From contig NZ_LN868938.1 of assembly GCF_001182745.1 (NCBI RefSeq), positions 3,348,001-3,412,000 on the forward strand: DNA of 64,000 nucleotides. Direction: 5' to 3'. This DNA is from Nocardia farcinica (GTDB lineage Bacteria; Actinomycetota; Actinomycetes; Mycobacteriales; Mycobacteriaceae). The notes under the pieces were generated by a model that did not search any database, had not been told where the DNA came from, and saw nothing but the letters and a program-made list of their open reading frames with translations. Every line of letters starts with the position of its first letter. Position 1 is the first letter of the stretch. The position numbers and the translations under genes were made by a program. This document shows positions 18,917 through 27,297 of this stretch, piece after piece.

Positions 18917-20497
18917 ATGGCGTTGCGGCCCGGCGCGATCGTGGGCGGCTACCGGGTGATCCAGGTTCTGGGCAGCGGCGGCATGGGCACGGTGTATCTG
19001 GCGCAGAATCCGATCCTGCCGCGCCGGGACGCGCTCAAGGTGCTCAGCGCGGATCTGTCCACCGACGACGAGTTCCGCGCGCGGTTCGAGCGGGAGGCGA
19101 ATCTCGCCGCCGGACTCGACCACCCGAACATCGTCGCGGTCTACAACCGCGGTGAGGAGGACGGTCAGCTCTGGATCGCGATGCAGTACGTCGACGGCAC
19201 CGACGCCGCGGAGGAAGCGGCCAAGGGACCGTCGGTGATGACGCCACAGCGTGCGCTGCGCATCGTCTCCGAAGTCGGCAAGGGCCTCGACTACGCGCAC
19301 CGGCGCGGCCTGCTGCACCGCGACGTCAAACCCGCCAACTTCCTGTTGTCCGCCGTGGACGGCGATGACGAGGAGCGGGTGCTGCTCACCGATTTCGGTG
19401 TCGCGAAATCCGCCGAAGACGGGCAGGACCTGACCGCGACCGGCAATTTCATGGCGACGGTCGCCTACGCCTCGCCGGAGCAACTCCTCGGCGAGCGCCT
19501 CGATCACCGGTCCGACATCTACAGCCTCGGCTGCTCGTTCTATCGCATGCTCACCGGGCAGAACCCCTACCCGTCGACGGTGCCCGCCGTCGTGATGATG
19601 GGCCACCTGCACGAGGCGCCACCCAAGCCGAGCGCGGCGAGGCCCGGGTTGCCACCGGCGCTGGACGCGGTGATGGCGAAGGTGCTCGCCAAGAATCCGG
19701 CCGACCGCTACGCCAGTTGCCGCGAGTTCGTGCAGGACGCCGAGGCCGCGCTGTACGGCAGACCGGTGCCGCAGGCGCCCAGCCGGACACCGGGTGGCAC
19801 CGATCCACGGATGCCGTTGTCGCGCTATCCCTCCGAGCCGCAGCTGGCGACCGTGGCCCAGCCGTCCCCCGGCCCGTTCGGTCCGTCGGTCTCGCCCTAC
19901 GAGCAGACCGATCAGCACCTGATCGACACGCTGCGCAACGGGCGCCCGAGGCGGCCCCGTGCGCGCCGCCTGCTCCTGCCCGCGATCCTTGCGCTCGTGG
20001 TCGCCACCGCTGTCGCCGCGGGCACCTATTTTCTCACCCGTCCCGACGCGGCCGCCGGTGGCGGTGACCCGGTCGCCGCGGTCCGCACGCACTATCCGCA
20101 GTTCAGCGGGAAGACGGTGACCGCGTTCAATTTCGGCGACGCCACGCTCTCGGCCGTGTTGACCCCGAGTTCCCAGGCGAAGTTCCTGCAGGACATCGGC
20201 TTTCAGTACAGCGCGAAATACAAGGCGGTCGGTGACGAGAAATCCCCACGTCCGCTCTCGGTGAGCGGCTACTCCACCGAAATCGACTCCGAAGTGGTGA
20301 TCGTGCTGCGCTCGGATCGCGAGGCGGGCAACGGTGGCTTGCGCGGACTTCCGAACGCGTTGATGGCCAGTTCGGCACAGATCGTGGTGATCGACGATCT
20401 CGCCACCGTGCAGGCCTTCCAGGTCTGGACCGACCAGTCGCCGCAGGTCCTGGTCGACAAGATGGTGCCGGTGATCGCCAAGACCGTCACCGAGTAG
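18917..20497 (+). CDS. Membrane Ser/Thr protein kinase, PknF-like
   Basis: The ATG at 18917 follows GAGGGAGG, gives 526 residues and starts exactly at the kinase domain. Kinase motifs are the glycine loop LGSGGMG (~18-24), the Lys in DALKVL (~41), HRDVKPAN (~134-141), DFG (~159-161), and SPE replacing APE (~186-188). A Pro-rich juxtamembrane linker follows, then one TM (~352-374) and an outer domain of ~150 residues. The kinase domain resembles M. tuberculosis PknF closely (LPR.DALKVL, DGQLWI, VDGTD), and PknF sits beside Rv1747 there. Here the Rv1747-like gene is about 10.5 kb away, with the lipoprotein array between them. The activation-loop region contains Thr residues (DLTATGNFMATVAY) where autophosphorylation is expected. 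Confidence 0.93.
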   Translation: MALRPGAIVGGYRVIQVLGSGGMGTVYLAQNPILPRRDALKVLSADLSTDDEFRARFEREANLAAGLDHPNIVAVYNRGEEDGQLWIAMQYVDGTDAAEEAAKGPSVMTPQRALRIVSEVGKGLDYAHRRGLLHRDVKPANFLLSAVDGDDEERVLLTDFGVAKSAEDGQDLTATGNFMATVAYASPEQLLGERLDHRSDIYSLGCSFYRMLTGQNPYPSTVPAVVMMGHLHEAPPKPSAARPGLPPALDAVMAKVLAKNPADRYASCREFVQDAEAALYGRPVPQAPSRTPGGTDPRMPLSRYPSEPQLATVAQPSPGPFGPSVSPYEQTDQHLIDTLRNGRPRRPRARRLLLPAILALVVATAVAAGTYFLTRPDAAAGGGDPVAAVRTHYPQFSGKTVTAFNFGDATLSAVLTPSSQAKFLQDIGFQYSAKYKAVGDEKSPRPLSVSGYSTEIDSEVVIVLRSDREAGNGGLRGLPNALMASSAQIVVIDDLATVQAFQVWTDQSPQVLVDKMVPVIAKTVTE

Positions 20498-20869
20498 CTG
20501 ACACGCCCGAACCGCCGCCGACCTGCGCGGTCGTGCCGTTCCCTGCTAGCGCCGACACAACCGGTTGGGTTAGGGTGATCCAAGCCAGCCCACTCGCCGG
20601 TTCAAGTGTGCCGAGCAGGGGGAAGGAGGGGAACGAGCGCTGGCGGCGACCGACGTGACGGCACCGCGGTCCGAGATGTCCGGGGGGATCTCGTCAAGGC
20701 CCTCCGTCCACGGTGCGGCCTGTCGGTATTGCGTGCGGACGCAGGAAAACTCCGTCGGAGTTCCACCCAAGTCGATGGAACCGATCGAGCGCGGACCGCG
20801 TCAAACCATATGAACAGGTCAGCTGGGCACCTACTACGTTGACCGTGAACACAAACAGGAGGAGCCGCA
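20498..20869 (+). other. Non-coding region upstream of the ESX-4 WXG100 pair
   Basis: This 372-base stretch between the kinase and the first WXG100 gene has no convincing ORF. A strong AGGAGGAG ribosome-binding site lies at 20857-20864. I see no clear -35/-10 pair or hairpin. It probably contains the esx promoter. Confidence 0.5.
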
Positions 20870-21205
20870 ATGGCTGAAGCAGGCAGTCTTGATGCCAGCC
20901 CCGAGCTGATCGCCCAGAAGGCGAAGGAGTTCCAGGAGCAGCACGCCAACCTGATGGCGGCCATCCGGACCCTGAAGGCGGACGAGGACGCCGTCACCAA
21001 CGGGGCCAACTGGAAGGGCCAGGCGCGCGACGCGTTCAACGCGTTCATGGAGCGCTACTACTTCCAGGCCGACAAGCTGAACGACAAGCTGATGGAGACG
21101 TCGGAGAAGCTCATCAAGGCCGGTTCGTCGTTCGCCGATCAGGACACGGATTTCGCCTCCAAGGTGCAGGCTCAGGTGTCGAGCCTGGATCTGCCCCCGG
21201 TGTAA
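20870..21205 (+). CDS. WXG100 (Esx) secreted protein, ESX-4 locus, first of pair
   Basis: The 111-residue helical-hairpin protein has the WXG turn as NWKG (W48, G50), and is preceded by an excellent AGGAGG site. The C-terminal helix ends FADQDTDFASK, a variant of the YxxxD/E export signal with Phe for Tyr. WXG100 proteins are secreted as heterodimers by type VII systems; the partner is the next gene. Its position at the ESX-4 locus makes it an EsxT/EsxU equivalent, but here the pair is on the plus strand and convergent with eccC, while in M. tuberculosis esxU-esxT share eccC4's strand. Confidence 0.9.
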   Translation: MAEAGSLDASPELIAQKAKEFQEQHANLMAAIRTLKADEDAVTNGANWKGQARDAFNAFMERYYFQADKLNDKLMETSEKLIKAGSSFADQDTDFASKVQAQVSSLDLPPV

Positions 21206-21240
21206 TCTCCGCAGATTCGGACTTAAAAGGAGCCTGAACA

Positions 21241-21531
21241 ATGTCGCAGCAAATCTCCGCCAATTTCGCCGGCGTCGAGGACGGCGCCCGGCAGATCATC
21301 AAGCGCGCCGAGGGCATTCGGGACGAACTCGAGGCCTTTCACAAGAAGGTCGAGGAATTCGTCACCACCAACTGGAAGGGTGCGACGAACGAGGCCTTCG
21401 CGCAGCTGCAGCGCACCTGGCAGCAGAATGTCGACCAGCTCAACACCACCCTGGCCGGTGCCGGTCAGCTGGTGAGCAGTGGCAACTCCGAGTTGCAGAG
21501 CACCGACTCCGCGCTGGCCAACCTCTTCTGA
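21241..21531 (+). CDS. WXG100 (Esx) secreted protein, ESX-4 locus, second of pair
   Basis: The 96-residue WXG100 protein has NWKG at W45-G47. Its ATG follows AAAAGGAG. It lies 35 bases after its partner and should form the heterodimer with it. Length and helix-turn-helix pattern are standard. A strong bidirectional hairpin follows immediately. Which of the two corresponds to EsxT or EsxU cannot be decided by eye. Confidence 0.9.
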   Translation: MSQQISANFAGVEDGARQIIKRAEGIRDELEAFHKKVEEFVTTNWKGATNEAFAQLQRTWQQNVDQLNTTLAGAGQLVSSGNSELQSTDSALANLF

Positions 21532-21546
21532 GGTTGTACCCCACGG

Positions 21547-21585
21547 AATTCGAGCCCCGGGCGCACCGCCCGGGGCTCGAATTTT
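21547..21585. terminator. Bidirectional terminator between esx pair and eccC operon
   Basis: A perfect 16-bp stem (left AATTCGAGCCCCGGGC, loop of 5) runs 21547-21583. It is followed by T residues on the plus strand and, through the AATT ends, weak T-runs on both. It sits between the convergent esx pair and the gene ending at 21632. Confidence 0.85.
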
Positions 21586-21631
21586 GGTATCACCGAGGTT
21601 TCCGAATGCTGCTCGGCCGATAGCTCGCCCC

Positions 21632-23083
21632 CTACCCCCGCACGTCGATCGACTCCGCGAACCTCTCGCACGCCGATTCCACCCGCTCCCACCCGTCTCC
21701 GGCGTACTGGCAGCCGATGCTCACCTGGGTGCCGTGTTCCACGAGGACGTGCCAGTGCACGGTGGAGCCCCCGTCGGGGCGTTCGATGTAGGAGAGTCCT
21801 GGGCGGCCGGCGAAGACGACGTCGCGGCGCAGGTCGCTCAGGGAGGGTTTCTGTGCCATCTGGGCTTCGAGGTCGGCGGCGATGCGGGTGTAGCCGGCGG
21901 CGGGGTCGACGGGGGTGTGGACGAGGGTCAGGCGCAGGCGGGCGCCGTCCTCGGGGGTGAGGTCGAGGCGGTTGCCCGATCGGGTGGGTGTGGTGATGCG
22001 CCAGCCTTCGGGGACCTGGAAGGTGATGGGGCCGAACGCTTCTCGGGGGATGGTGGTTCGCGGCGTCGGCGGCGCGGTGGTGGTGGCCGGCGTGGTGGCC
22101 GGGACCGAGTGTGCGGGGGATGTCGGGGCTGCCGCGGTGGCGGCCGAGGGGTCGTCGCTCCCGCCCAGGACGAGGAAGGCGCCGATCGCGGCGGCGGCGA
22201 GGACGACGGCGGCCGCGGCGGCGCCGAGATAGGCGGTGCCGGGGCGGCGCGGGGTGTGGGCGGCGGCCCGCTGGCGCAGGGGTTGCAGCCATTCGGTGTC
22301 GGGCATGGCGCGGACCGGGTCGGGACGGTAGGACGGTGGCGGGGTGGGGCCGCGGACGAGGTCGACGCCGGAGACGGGGCGCAATTCTGTTTCCGCGCCG
22401 CATATGTCGCGGACAATGCCGTCGACCAGGTCCACGGTGGCCGGGTCGGCGGTGCCGAAGACCTGGACGACGTCGGCGCGGCCGCCGTCGAGGAGACGGC
22501 GCAGCAGGGCGGTGAGACCTTCGGCGGCGAACGGGTCGACATCGAGGTCGGCGGCGGCGAGATCCGGCTCGTATTCGCAGGATTCGACGTGGATGCCCTG
22601 GTGGGTGCGGGCGACGACGGAGGCCGTGGTGGTGAGGGAGCCGAATTCCAGTACAACGATCCGGCGGGCGCGCAGGGTGCCGTCGTCGGTGGCGACGGCC
22701 CGCACCGCGAGTTCCTCGAACGCGACGTCGTCGGTGTAGCGGCGCGCCGCCGCGGCGATCACCCCGCGGCGACGTGCACCCCATTCGGTCGGGCAGACGA
22801 CGGTGATCCGCTCGCAGGGGGCGGTGAGCCCGAGATGGCCCAGTACCGTGCCGAACAGCGCGGTTAGCGCCTCGGCGACGGCCGGGATGCGCGGCGGCAG
22901 GGCGATCCGTTCGGCATCGACGAACTGCACGGCCGAGCTGACCTGGTCCGGCGGGCTGAACGGGGCACCGACCACCAGGCCGCCGTCGCTGCCGAGCACC
23001 ACCGTGGGTGCGCCGTCCCAGTGGGTGGCCGGACCGCGGGCCCAGATCCTGGTGTCGGTGAGGACCAGATCGACCGCGGACAT
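21632..23083 (-). CDS. Type VII secretion-associated membrane protein (Rv3446c-like)
   Basis: The true start is the ATG at 23083, which overlaps the eccC stop (ATGA), so eccC and this gene are coupled; the longer frame upstream lies inside eccC. The 483-residue protein has an N-terminal ~275-residue domain with actin/Hsp70-like features (ITVVCPTEWGARRRGVIAAAARR). One TM follows (LGAAAAAVVLAAAAIGAFLVL, ~300-320), then a Thr/Pro linker and an outer C-terminal domain (ITFQVPEGW to the end). The position beside eccC4 and the layout match M. tuberculosis Rv3446c, a member of a family named type VII secretion-associated protein. Its precise role is unknown. Confidence 0.85.
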   Translation of the reverse strand: MSAVDLVLTDTRIWARGPATHWDGAPTVVLGSDGGLVVGAPFSPPDQVSSAVQFVDAERIALPPRIPAVAEALTALFGTVLGHLGLTAPCERITVVCPTEWGARRRGVIAAAARRYTDDVAFEELAVRAVATDDGTLRARRIVVLEFGSLTTTASVVARTHQGIHVESCEYEPDLAAADLDVDPFAAEGLTALLRRLLDGGRADVVQVFGTADPATVDLVDGIVRDICGAETELRPVSGVDLVRGPTPPPSYRPDPVRAMPDTEWLQPLRQRAAAHTPRRPGTAYLGAAAAAVVLAAAAIGAFLVLGGSDDPSAATAAAPTSPAHSVPATTPATTTAPPTPRTTIPREAFGPITFQVPEGWRITTPTRSGNRLDLTPEDGARLRLTLVHTPVDPAAGYTRIAADLEAQMAQKPSLSDLRRDVVFAGRPGLSYIERPDGGSTVHWHVLVEHGTQVSIGCQYAGDGWERVESACERFAESIDVRG

Positions 23084-26000
23084 CACTCGGCCGCCGGCAT
23101 CCAGGCCAGCTGGATCAACTCCTGCGCGTTCCGGGTGATGTAGGTGCCGCGGCCGGGCGGCAGCGGGCTCGGGCGGACGGTGCCCATGAGCACGCCCTCG
23201 TCCTTGGGGCAGCTCATGATCAGGCCGGCCGAGCCCAGATCCTTCATCCGCGCCATCGTCGACTCGTACATCGCGCGGCTGGCGCCACCGGCGCGGCGGG
23301 CCACGATGAGGTGGAAGCCGAGATCGCGAGCGTGCGGGAGATGTTCGAGCAGCGCCGAGACGGGGTTGCCCATCGAGGTGGCGACCAGGTCGTAGTCGTC
23401 GACGATGACGTACAGCTCCGGGCCGCTCCACCAGGACCGCTCGCGCAGCTGCTGCGGCGTCACGTCGGTGCCGGGGGTGCGCTGGGCGACATAGGCGGCC
23501 AGGTCGTTCATGTTCTTGGTGAACTGCGGTGCGGTGGAGCCGTAGCCGGCCAGGTAACCGTCGGGCACCAGGCCGAGCATGCTGCGGCGGTAGTCGCCGA
23601 GGATGAAGCGGGCCTCGTTCGGCGAGTTGGCGGCGGCGATGCCCTCGATGATCGAGCGCAACAGCGTCGTCTTGCCCGACTCGGTGTCGCCGATGATGAT
23701 GAAGTGCGGGCTCTCGTTGAAGTCGATGTACACCGGCGCGAGTTCGGATTCGTTGATGCCGATGGGGATTCGCATGTTCTTGACCCCCGCGGTGAGCTGC
23801 GAAGGCCAGTTGCCCGCCAGGTGCAGCAGTTGCTCGCGCGGCAGCACCTCGGGGAGCATGCGGGCCGCGGGCGCGGGCCTGCCCGGGGTGAGCCGGGCGA
23901 TGGTGGCGACCGCGTCGGCCACGGCCTGGCCCAGGGTGTCCGGGTCGGCGCTGCCGTCGATGCGCGGCAGGCCGGTGAGCATGTGCAGGCAGTCGGGGGT
24001 CATACCGCGGCCCGGCCTGCCCATCGGCACCAGTGCCGCGAACTTGCGGCCGAGGTCGGAGTCCATCGGATCACCCAGGCGCAGCTCGATGCGGGTGCCG
24101 ATCTGGTCCTTGAGCGCGGGCCGCGCCTCGGCCCAGCGGGCCAGCGCGATCACGACGTGCACGCCGTAGGACAGGCCCTGCACGGCGAGGTTCATGATCG
24201 GCTGTTCGAGCGGGTCGAAATCCTGGCGGATGGAACCGAAGCCGTCGATCACCAGGAACACGTCTCCGAACGGGTCCTCGTGCGCCCCGGCGGCGGCCGG
24301 ACTGCTCGCCGGATCCATCGATCGCAGCCTGCGGAACTCGGCCATCGATTCGATGCCGAGCTGGCGGAACCTGGCCTCGCGCTGGCGCACGATGGTGGTC
24401 ATCTCCGCGACGGTGCGGCGCACCTTGTCCTCGTCGAGCCGGCTGGCCACCGAGCCGACGTGCGGCAGCCCCTCCAGACTGGCCAGCGTGCCACCACCGA
24501 AGTCGAGGCAGTAGAACTGCACCTGCTCGGCGGTGTGGGTCATCGACATGGCCATGATCAGCGTGCGCAGCGCGGTCGACTTGCCGGACTGCGGGCCGCC
24601 GACCACCGCGACGTTGCCGCGCGAGCCGGACAGGTCGACCACCAGCGGGTCACGCCGCTGATCGTAGGGCCGGTCCACGATGCCGATGGGTGCGCGCAAC
24701 GTCGCCATCGGCGAGTAGTCGCCGGTGAGGATGGAGCGCGGGATGAGCTGGTCGAGGGTGGGCGCCTCGTCCAGCGGCGGCAGCCAGATCTCGTGCGCGG
24801 GACGGCCGTGGCCGCGGATCCGCGAGACCAGCATGTTCAGGTTGGAGATCTGCTCGCCGTCCTCGCCGTGCTCCTCGGGCTCGTCGGCCGCCTGGGTGGG
24901 CAGCGGCACCCGGTCGATCGGCCGGAAGTCGACGTGGTGCGCGGTGAAAGGCCGTGCCTTGACGTCGATTTCGCCACCGGCGACACCGGCCTGGGTGACC
25001 TCCCGCTGGGAACCGCCGCCGACGTAGGGCCCGGACACGTAGGCGGCCTGGAAGCGCTGGATCTCGCCCGAGTCGGACTTGAGGTAGCCGCCACCGGGGC
25101 TGTTGGGCAGGTTGTAGGCGTCGGGGACACCGAGCACCTGACGGGACTCGTTGGCGGAGAACGTCTTCAGGCCGATCCGGTAGGACAGGTGGCTCTCCAG
25201 GCCCTTGAGCTTGCCTTCCTCCAGCCGCTGCGAAGCCAGCAGCAGATGCACGTGCAGCGAGCGGCCGAGGCGGCCGATCATCACGAACAGCTCCGCGAAA
25301 TCCGGGTGCTGGGTGAGCAGTTCGGAGAACTCGTCGAGGACGACGAACAGCGCGGGCAGCGGATCGAGATCGGCGCCCGCGGCGCGGGCCTTCTCGTATT
25401 CGGAGACGTTGGCGAAGTTGCCGGCTTGGCGCAGCACCTCCTGGCGGCGGTTCATCTCGCCGGCCAGCGCGTCCTTCATCCGGTCGACGAGGTCGGCCTC
25501 CTCCTCGAGGTTGGTGATGACCGCCGCGACGTGCGGCACACCCTCGAGGCCGAGGAAGGTGGCGCCACCCTTGAAGTCGACCAGCACCAGGTTGAGCTGG
25601 TCGGGCGAGTGCGTCGCCAGCAGGCTCAGCACCAACGTGCGCAGGAACTCCGACTTACCGGAGCCGGTGGCGCCGATGCACAGGCCGTGCGGGCCCATGC
25701 CGTTCTCGGCGGCCTCCTTGATGTCGAGTTCGATGGGCAGGCCGTCGGCGCCGACACCGAACGGCACGCGCAGCCGCTCCCGCCCGTAGCGCGGCCGCCA
25801 GGCGCTCTCGGGATTGAAGGTGCCGATGTCGCCAAGGTTCATCAGCTGGGCCCACGAGGAGATGACCTCGGTGTCCTCGGCCTCCACATCGCTGCTGCGC
25901 TGAGTCGCGGCGCGGTACGGCGCGAGCCTGCGCGCGGCCTGTTGGGCCTGCTCGATGCTGATGCGGTCGATGGCGGCGAAGCGCTCCAGGTTGCCGGTGG

Positions 26001-27123
26001 CGCCGCGGCCGACGCACTCACCGTCCTCGATGACCATCTTGATGCCGCGCGAGACGGCCAGCCGCGGCGCGTATCCGCACAGGTCGATGATGGTGACGCC
26101 CTCGTAGCCGGACTCGCGCAGCTGGTCTTCCTCGGCTTCGAGCAGGCCGCCGTCCACGACGATGACGACCTGCACCAGGCCGGGGTTGGCGGGCTGGTTA
26201 CGCGAGTACCTGACGCGATTGCCCAGCAGCGGGTGCAGGCTCGCGGTGGCCTCCCGGATCGACCCGTAGAACATCCGCTGGGTGCCGATGCCGTCCTGCG
26301 CGTCCGGGTGCTGGGTGTGCGGCAGCCACTTGGTCCACTCCCACTCGCGGGCCGTGTCGGGACCGCACACGATCGCGACCAGCACCTGGTCGGGGCCCTG
26401 GAACATGCACAGCTGCAACAACATCGCGCGCACCATGTCGCGCGCCTGGGCTCGGTCACCGTCGAGGGCGATGGTCGCGAAGCCCTTCACCGCGATGGCG
26501 GTGGGCAGGTCGGGCACCGTGGAGTGCGCGCGGACGAAGCGGCGCAGCGAGACCGCCGCGATGGGTTCGAGTTCCTCCACCGGGCCGGTCTCCGGCGCCA
26601 CCAGCCGGGTCGCCAGGCGCTGCGGACCGATGCCGATGCGGGCATGGCAGAAGTCCTTGTCCCCCGCGCGCCGCTCCCACATGCGGCTGGTGCCGGCCAG
26701 CATCCAGATCAGGCCCGGCTCCGGATGACTCCATTCCACGGAGGCGCGCTGCTGCCGCGCGGTCTCGTCGACGTCCTTGCGCACCTGGTCCAGGTAGCGC
26801 AGGTAGTCCTTGCGGTCCTCGTTCGCCTCGGCGGCCTTCTGTCCCTTGCCCCCGCCCTGCCCGGCGAACATGGTGACCATCGAGAACAGCATCATGACCG
26901 GGAACATCAAGGTCATCGGATTGGACGCGATGCCGCTGCCCTGGGTGAACAGCAGCGCCATCATGCCCACCATGCCGATGATCATGACGACCGGCATCAT
27001 CTTCATGAGCAGGTTGCCCGGTGTGACGCGGGGGATCTCGGGCGGCGGCTGGAGGGTGACCTCACCGCCCGGAGTTCGGGGCATCTCCCGGCGCGCACGG
27101 CGCTGGAACCGGACAGTGCTCAT
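23083..27123 (-). CDS. eccC4: ESX-4 type VII secretion ATPase EccC
   Basis: EccC is the motor and substrate receptor of the inner-membrane complex. The ATG at 27123 has GGGGG upstream; a start at 27147 is less likely. The 1346 residues carry two N-terminal membrane helices (~43-60 and ~70-87) and three FtsK/SpoIIIE-type ATPase domains. Their P-loops are GATGSGKS (~484), GGPQSGKS (~840) and GDTESGKT (~1143). All three ATPases are in one chain, as in ESX-4 and ESX-3/5. The gene is divergent from eccD across 174 bases that must hold both promoters. It is very similar to the second EccC in this window, including the N-terminal PPPEIPR...LLMK segment. Confidence 0.96.
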   Translation of the reverse strand: MSTVRFQRRARREMPRTPGGEVTLQPPPEIPRVTPGNLLMKMMPVVMIIGMVGMMALLFTQGSGIASNPMTLMFPVMMLFSMVTMFAGQGGGKGQKAAEANEDRKDYLRYLDQVRKDVDETARQQRASVEWSHPEPGLIWMLAGTSRMWERRAGDKDFCHARIGIGPQRLATRLVAPETGPVEELEPIAAVSLRRFVRAHSTVPDLPTAIAVKGFATIALDGDRAQARDMVRAMLLQLCMFQGPDQVLVAIVCGPDTAREWEWTKWLPHTQHPDAQDGIGTQRMFYGSIREATASLHPLLGNRVRYSRNQPANPGLVQVVIVVDGGLLEAEEDQLRESGYEGVTIIDLCGYAPRLAVSRGIKMVIEDGECVGRGATGNLERFAAIDRISIEQAQQAARRLAPYRAATQRSSDVEAEDTEVISSWAQLMNLGDIGTFNPESAWRPRYGRERLRVPFGVGADGLPIELDIKEAAENGMGPHGLCIGATGSGKSEFLRTLVLSLLATHSPDQLNLVLVDFKGGATFLGLEGVPHVAAVITNLEEEADLVDRMKDALAGEMNRRQEVLRQAGNFANVSEYEKARAAGADLDPLPALFVVLDEFSELLTQHPDFAELFVMIGRLGRSLHVHLLLASQRLEEGKLKGLESHLSYRIGLKTFSANESRQVLGVPDAYNLPNSPGGGYLKSDSGEIQRFQAAYVSGPYVGGGSQREVTQAGVAGGEIDVKARPFTAHHVDFRPIDRVPLPTQAADEPEEHGEDGEQISNLNMLVSRIRGHGRPAHEIWLPPLDEAPTLDQLIPRSILTGDYSPMATLRAPIGIVDRPYDQRRDPLVVDLSGSRGNVAVVGGPQSGKSTALRTLIMAMSMTHTAEQVQFYCLDFGGGTLASLEGLPHVGSVASRLDEDKVRRTVAEMTTIVRQREARFRQLGIESMAEFRRLRSMDPASSPAAAGAHEDPFGDVFLVIDGFGSIRQDFDPLEQPIMNLAVQGLSYGVHVVIALARWAEARPALKDQIGTRIELRLGDPMDSDLGRKFAALVPMGRPGRGMTPDCLHMLTGLPRIDGSADPDTLGQAVADAVATIARLTPGRPAPAARMLPEVLPREQLLHLAGNWPSQLTAGVKNMRIPIGINESELAPVYIDFNESPHFIIIGDTESGKTTLLRSIIEGIAAANSPNEARFILGDYRRSMLGLVPDGYLAGYGSTAPQFTKNMNDLAAYVAQRTPGTDVTPQQLRERSWWSGPELYVIVDDYDLVATSMGNPVSALLEHLPHARDLGFHLIVARRAGGASRAMYESTMARMKDLGSAGLIMSCPKDEGVLMGTVRPSPLPPGRGTYITRNAQELIQLAWMPAAE

Positions 27124-27297
27124 CGACGAGATTCCCCCTCTTCGCATGCGGCGACTTCGGGCTCAGTGTAGAGGCCGACGCCGACATGTCGTACAGTTCG
27201 ACCTGCATTCTGCTGCCCGGACGTCAGGGTTCGCAAACTCGCCCCCACGCGCGCGGGTCAGCGGAAATCCGAGGTAGAACACCAGGTTGGGGGAATC

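Noticed and set aside
20602..21048. A 148-residue minus ORF across the esx leader
   Set aside because: It overlaps the WXG100 gene antisense, is of biased composition and matches no family.
23311..27171. A 1286-residue ORF antisense to ESX-4 eccC
   Set aside because: It mirrors the codons of eccC in a high-GC region, has no domain motifs, and eccC is unmistakable.
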